Assembly (NCBI GenBank): GCA_009801015.1
Contig: VHZZ01001009.1
Coordinates: 104,303-127,360, forward strand
Direction: 5' to 3'
From: Silene noctiflora
Lineage: Eukaryota > Streptophyta > Magnoliopsida > Caryophyllales > Caryophyllaceae
Length of the DNA stretch: 23,058 nt
The translations under genes were made by a program, and so were the position numbers. Below, piece after piece: positions 20,201-23,058 of the stretch. The notes under the pieces are model-generated. The model made no database searches, was not told where the DNA came from, and was given only the letters and a program-made list of their open reading frames with translations. Each line of letters begins with the position of its first letter. Position 1 is the first letter of the stretch.

Positions 20201-22348
20201 TCAACAAACACTTCAGGTAATTGTACCTTTATATTGTCAGACTCGGTTATTCTATGAAAAATTTATATATTTTCTTTAAAAATTTATATATTTTCTTTTG
20301 TCGTTTAAAACGGGTTGGATCACGTTCATTTAACCCGGCCTGGATTTGCTGGCTAGTTCTGTACAATTTATAGAGCCAAACTTGCTGGCTAATTCTGTCC
20401 GGGTTAAGTTTAGTTTAATTTGGTTCAACGCTGTTTCAACTTAAAAGAATAGAGCCTTATTATCCTTAAAAACGTGTCAAGTTGCATTATTTTCAGACCG
20501 CCTTAAATTTTGGCAAGTTTATATTAGTCAAGTTCAAGAGAATCATTCTTTTGATCATGCATGGTTTTTGTCTTTACAAAAAACAGTCAGGTTGAATTAG
20601 CGGCGGGTCAGGTTAAATTTTGACAAGTCTATCGACTATCAATTAGTCGAGTTTAAGAGAATCATCTATACTTTTTTGATACATTGCTTATGTGTTTTCT
20701 AATTGCACCTCTTGTTGGAACTCTTTAATAGTGCCAAGATAAAGTTCTCGCTCTTCATCTTGCTGTTGGGAGTCGGGATCGCCTCGATAACTGACCTGCA
20801 GCTCAATTTTGTTGGCACTGTTCTTTCTGGTCTAGCCATTGTCACCACCTGTGTTGGCCAAATTGTATCCTTTTTCATTCTCTTACAGTCTTACTTATTA
20901 TATGATGCTGACGGGATTTGAACCAGGTCCTGAGCAGTGAGCACCACATTTCATGACTTTACTAACTAAACTAATTGACATCTACATACACGTAATCCTT
21001 AACATTAGTGTGATTTAGCTAACAAATACGATACAGAAACGACTAAATGTGTCGTCGACTCAACTTCTGTATCAGTCAGCACCATTCCAAGCAGCTGTGC
21101 TATTTGTGTTTGGTCCTTTGGTGGATAAATTCCTAACTCACCAAAATGTCTTTGCCTACACATATTCTCCGCTTGTCTTGGTAAGCTTACTACTTTGTTC
21201 AATTAAGTTACTGCCTCTGACTCAACGGGTTCTTTACGTTTTTTTTCATAATTTCTCTTATAGAAAAAGCCAAGGTAAGGAATCGGTTGAGTAAGAGAAA
21301 GTATTAGTATCATAACCAGTGGCGAGGGAGGGCTACCATGGCCATGGGTGCTCGCCTGCTGAGCAATGAAAAATGCAAAAAATTTAGTTCAATATTTCAA
21401 AAAAAATTCAAAGTTGCCTTATGGCATTACTTGTTCGCCCCCTACTCATAAATCATGTCTTCGCAATTATAACTACAAATCGTTTACATGTACATTCGAC
21501 TAGTGTATCAATTTAAGTGAATATCGCGGAAATGTGAACAGGGATTCATCATACTGTCATGCCTGATAGCAGTATCAGTGAACTTCAGCACATTCCTGGT
21601 AATTGGAAAGACATCACCAGTGACATACCAAGTGTTAGGTCATCTAAAGACATGCTTAGTTCTCGGGTTCGGTTACACTCTGCTGCATGATCCCTTTACT
21701 GAAAGGAATATCATTGGCATTTCTATTGCTGTCTTGGGCATGGGTTTCTACTCTTATTTCTGCAGTAATGAAAGCAAAAAGAAAAGTTCAATGGATTCAT
21801 CGACAGGCTCCCAGGTATCGGCCACTTTTACTGTCGTTTAATACATTACTTTAACCAAAGATGTCTTAGTAAAGTGGTTAAGTGTCGATTCTTCTTATCA
21901 TATTGTAAGTCGCTGTCAATGTTTAAAACAATTCTCATTACGCATCAAAACAGCCACTCTATTTCAGTGTCGGGGAAGATTGCTACTTTTAATTCCCCGG
22001 CCTTTATAGCATCATAGACAGTGGGATACTATATCTTAGACTGTCGTCGTCAGTGTTCAAAACAATTTTCATTACGGGTAAATGCCGGGAAATTGCTCTG
22101 TAGAGACAGAGCCGTTTAGACAGTGGGATACTGTTTCGATCCTAGTCCTATTTTACGACAGAAAAATCATTTTCGTATTTTACATTCCAAAAAAAGTCGA
22201 GTTTTGTTTGTTTAATGGTTGATTGAATCGCGTGTTATTGTAGATCAAAGACATGGAAAGTTTGCCATTAACATCAGTAAAGATTGCGGATTTTCAAGAT
22301 AATGAAGCTCATGAGATGAAGAAAGGATCCAAGGATTCTTTTCTGTAG
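17237..22348 (+). CDS. UXT: UDP-xylose transporter-like nucleotide-sugar transporter (NST-KT family), 6 coding exons
   Basis: Coding exons are 17237-17357, 19964-20216, 20732-20864, 21019-21180, 21542-21814 and 22244-22348. All introns are GT-AG and phases agree, giving 348 residues, close to the length of Arabidopsis UXT proteins. The start MGEKWGVQVGVVGALFLSVA is typical of that clade and follows the 5'-UTR intron. Hydrophobic segments recur along the chain, consistent with about ten membrane spans of the DMT fold. Diagnostic blocks are SIVICNKALMSNLGF (24-38), TLTSWHLMVTF (43-53), LNGISIGLLNLSLGFNS (81-97), GFYQMTKLAIIP (99-110), LLLGVGIASITDLQLN, VSSTQLLYQSAP and the KT motif in GKTSPVTYQVLGHLKT (245-260, Lys246-Thr247). 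The family exchanges UDP-xylose for nucleoside monophosphate across the Golgi membrane and so feeds xylosyltransferases making xylan and xyloglucan. The hydrophilic C terminus (about 292-348) is divergent, as usual. Substrate is inferred from clade; other NST-KT members carry other UDP-sugars. The gene lies downstream of the DUF707 gene on the same strand, and position suggests UXT1 orthology. Confidence 0.93.
17524..18039. mobile_element. hAT-like MITE with perfect 8-bp target duplication
   Basis: The 516-bp element in coding intron 1 of the transporter gene starts TAGGGATGTAAATGAG and ends CTCGGTTACACCCTTA; the termini match as inverted repeats at 9 of the first 11 positions. It is flanked by identical TGTATAAT at 17516-17523 and 18040-18047. 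The subterminal regions are built of GAGCTCG, GCTCGGCTCG and AAGCTCGGGCTCG motifs in opposite orientations at the two ends, around an AT-rich core. This is a widespread type of non-autonomous hAT element in plants; no transposase is present. Confidence 0.9.
18517..18541. repeat. TTTA tetranucleotide microsatellite
   Basis: About six uninterrupted units of TTTA lie in coding intron 1 of the transporter gene. Such tracts are usually length-variable. Confidence 0.85.
18800..19005. repeat. AT-rich inverted-repeat region with GAG/CTC-tagged units
   Basis: The left half has recurring TTTTGAGCATTATGA, TTTTTGAGTTTTATT and TTTTTGAGTTAA; the right half has AACTCAAAAACATTA, AAGCTCAGAAAAACATTA and AAGCTCAAAAAAATAC. 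The halves are therefore rough reverse complements, as in the arms of a degenerate foldback element. Ends and target duplication are not clear. The 62-codon frame at 18762-18950 lies inside it and is not a gene. Confidence 0.45.
19361..19507. repeat. Perfect 24-bp inverted repeat
   Basis: The 24 bp at 19361-19384, starting CGAGTTTCAGTATTACC, are the exact reverse complement of 19484-19507, with 99 bp between. The interior also has the direct repeat TCGAAACTCAATTGTG at about 19420 and 19471. Exact arms of this length in an otherwise decayed intron suggest a young small element or a local inverted duplication. Confidence 0.8.
19873..19921. repeat. Short tandem repeat of CTTACGAGTTATGA-like units
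   Basis: ACTTACGAGTTACG, ACTTACGAGTTATG and AGTTACGAGG follow each other with unit length about 7-14 bp. The tract ends some 40 bp before the acceptor of coding exon 2 of the transporter gene. Confidence 0.7.
20290..20665. repeat. Dispersed-repeat-like segment in coding intron 2 of the transporter gene
   Basis: The intron segment is more GC-rich than its surroundings and contains internal duplications: GCTGGCTAGTTCTGT at about 20349 and GCTGGCTAATTCTGT at about 20385; and AGTCAAGTTCAAGAGAATCAT at about 20526-20546 against AGTCGAGTTTAAGAGAATCAT at about 20645-20665. Strings such as GGGTTGGATCACG and GGCGGGTCAGGTT resemble decayed plant elements rich in GGGTCGGGTC. Boundaries are not defined. 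Confidence 0.4.
20905..20985 (-). repeat. tRNA-like / SINE-head fragment in intron 3 of the transporter gene
   Basis: On the minus strand the sequence carries GGTTCAAATCCC, a good match to the pol III B box, preceded by TAGTTTAGTTAGTAAAG, which resembles an A box, about 45 bp upstream. It does not fold into a complete tRNA cloverleaf that I can see, so I read it as a fragment of a tRNA-derived SINE. It takes up about half of the 154-bp intron. Confidence 0.45.
21316..21480. repeat. Dispersed repeat relic, copy B
   Basis: In coding intron 4 the segment begins CCAGTGGCGAGGGAGGGC, contains GAGCAATGAAAAATGC and TTCGCCCCCTACTC, and ends AATTATAACTACAAATC. The start is recognisable as the CAGTGGCGGAGC-type terminus of a dispersed plant repeat; the end matches the TTGTAACTACAAATC near the end of copy A (about 16905-17090). 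Confidence 0.45.
21906..22130. repeat. Two diverged tandem units in the last intron of the transporter gene
   Basis: Unit 1 starts at about 21907 (GTCGCTGTCAATGTTTAAAA) and unit 2 at about 22042 (CTGTCGTCGTCAGTGTTCAA). Both continue with ACAATT(C/T)TCATTACG, and both end with TAGACAGTGGGATACT (about 22015 and 22117). Unit spacing is about 105-135 bp because of indels in the middle. A short palindrome TCTGTAGAGACAGA lies in unit 2. Confidence 0.65.
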
Positions 22349-22678
22349 CTTTTAAATTCCGGTTTTCGCTTATTTTGTTTGAACAAATTAAATAGGGTGA
22401 TTTCATTCATGAAGCTATATATATATCTCTTATACTACAAATTCATCATAGAACTATCAGTGTAAACCTTTCTGGTCATTTTTGCAATAAGACCTAAGTA
22501 TACTATACTATACTATACTGTCTGTTTACCGATTCTTCTGAAGTGTTCAACATCGATTATTGTACATGTTCACTTGAATTCGACATTTATTTCCTAATGC
22601 AGAATTAACGAACCACCTTACGTCTCAAATCTAATCGTAATGCAAGTGAAAAACTTAAATTTGGAATGCATATTTAAG
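22349..22678 (+). other. 3' UTR and flank of the UXT-like gene
   Basis: This follows the TAG at 22346-22348. A candidate near-canonical polyadenylation signal AATAAG lies at about 22485. The stretch includes a pentanucleotide microsatellite, and no gene is seen. Confidence 0.5.
22498..22521. repeat. TATAC pentanucleotide microsatellite
   Basis: Four to five units of ACTAT/TATAC follow one another near the expected transcript end of the transporter gene. Confidence 0.8.
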
Positions 22679-23058
22679 TGACGGAATGCAAACAAAGTTT
22701 GCAACCAGACACTTTTATTAAATCTGAATAACACGTGTGTTTTTGCTAACATACACAGTCCTATATTTATACTCTTAACTCGATGTCACAATCTGACTTG
22801 AGACCTAATTTCTTAGCTTGCAAATTAAGCTACCTATGCTTTCCTAAACTAACTAGGAAAGTTATAAAACAATTAATGAAAAGAAACAATCAGATTTAAG
22901 GAAATCTACTTAAACTAGGATTAGGAAATAAACTAACTTTCCTAATTTTATTTGAAAACAGTAAATTAATCTAAGTAATTAATCCTACAAGATTTAGGAA
23001 ATCGTGTATTCCACTCGGCCTAGGGAACCGTGGCAGCTCCGTTGCCTTCCCATTTCAG
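22679..23058 (-). mobile_element. Possible partial Copia-like LTR, reverse orientation
   Basis: Read on the minus strand the segment has a TATA-like GAGTATAAATATAGG (about 22767-22781), then AATAAAAG as polyadenylation signal (about 22711-22718), and ends ...CATTCCGTCA at 22679, the order U3-R-U5 with a terminal CA expected of an LTR. The upstream part is rich in TTAGGAAA and TTTCCTAA motifs, common in U3 regions of plant Copia elements. The other end is outside the window, so no pair of LTRs, primer site or duplication can be checked. Confidence 0.3.

Noticed and set aside
20905-20985. A functional tRNA gene on the minus strand
   Set aside because: A good B box is present but I could not form a full cloverleaf with acceptor and anticodon stems, so only a tRNA-like fragment is reported.

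Overview
This is nuclear DNA from a flowering plant, very probably a eudicot. It is AT-rich, has GT-AG introns, homopolymer T runs next to splice sites, and is densely filled with short non-autonomous transposons. Some of the repeats look like those of Caryophyllales, but that placement is a weak impression. There is no sign of bacterial or organellar gene organisation. Both genes are split into many short exons, so most long open frames in the window are spurious and the gene models below were built by hand from protein-family patterns and splice sites.

Layout. 1-3430: intergenic, AT-rich, with a 142-bp foldback (1629-1770), a TTCAACTCA-type degenerate repeat (about 2360-2560) and a 340-bp hAT-like MITE with TIRs and a near-perfect 8-bp target duplication (2812-3151). 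About 3435-13025, plus strand: a DUF707-family (PF05212) gene of 14 inferred exons (one carries only the first seven codons and part of the 5' leader). Its 375-residue product has one N-terminal membrane anchor. Its 2.2-kb first intron holds a degenerate tandem repeat with one inverted unit, and introns 1 and 10 (the latter between the exons at 11009-11075 and 11447-11500) each carry a copy of the same SINE-like element with its own target duplication. 13026-16530: 3' flank and intergenic DNA with palindromic MITE-like elements, an exact 29-bp direct repeat, a 1.2-kb possible Harbinger-type element and two Stowaway-like elements. 16529-22348, plus strand: a UDP-xylose-transporter-like gene (UXT clade of the NST-KT family) with a TATA box, a 5'-UTR intron and six coding exons giving 348 residues. 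Its first coding intron holds a 516-bp hAT-like MITE with a perfect 8-bp target duplication and a perfect 24-bp inverted repeat; other introns hold a tRNA-like fragment and a diverged tandem duplication. 22349-23058: 3' UTR, a TATAC microsatellite, and what may be the end of a reverse-oriented Copia-like LTR running off the window.

Relation of the genes. Both products are expected in the secretory pathway: a type II membrane protein of unknown function that carries an Asp-Glu-Asp motif in an acidic loop, and a Golgi UDP-xylose transporter. From memory, the Arabidopsis loci At2g28310 (DUF707) and At2g28315 (UXT1) are also adjacent, so this looks like an old conserved gene pair. A shared function is only a hypothesis.
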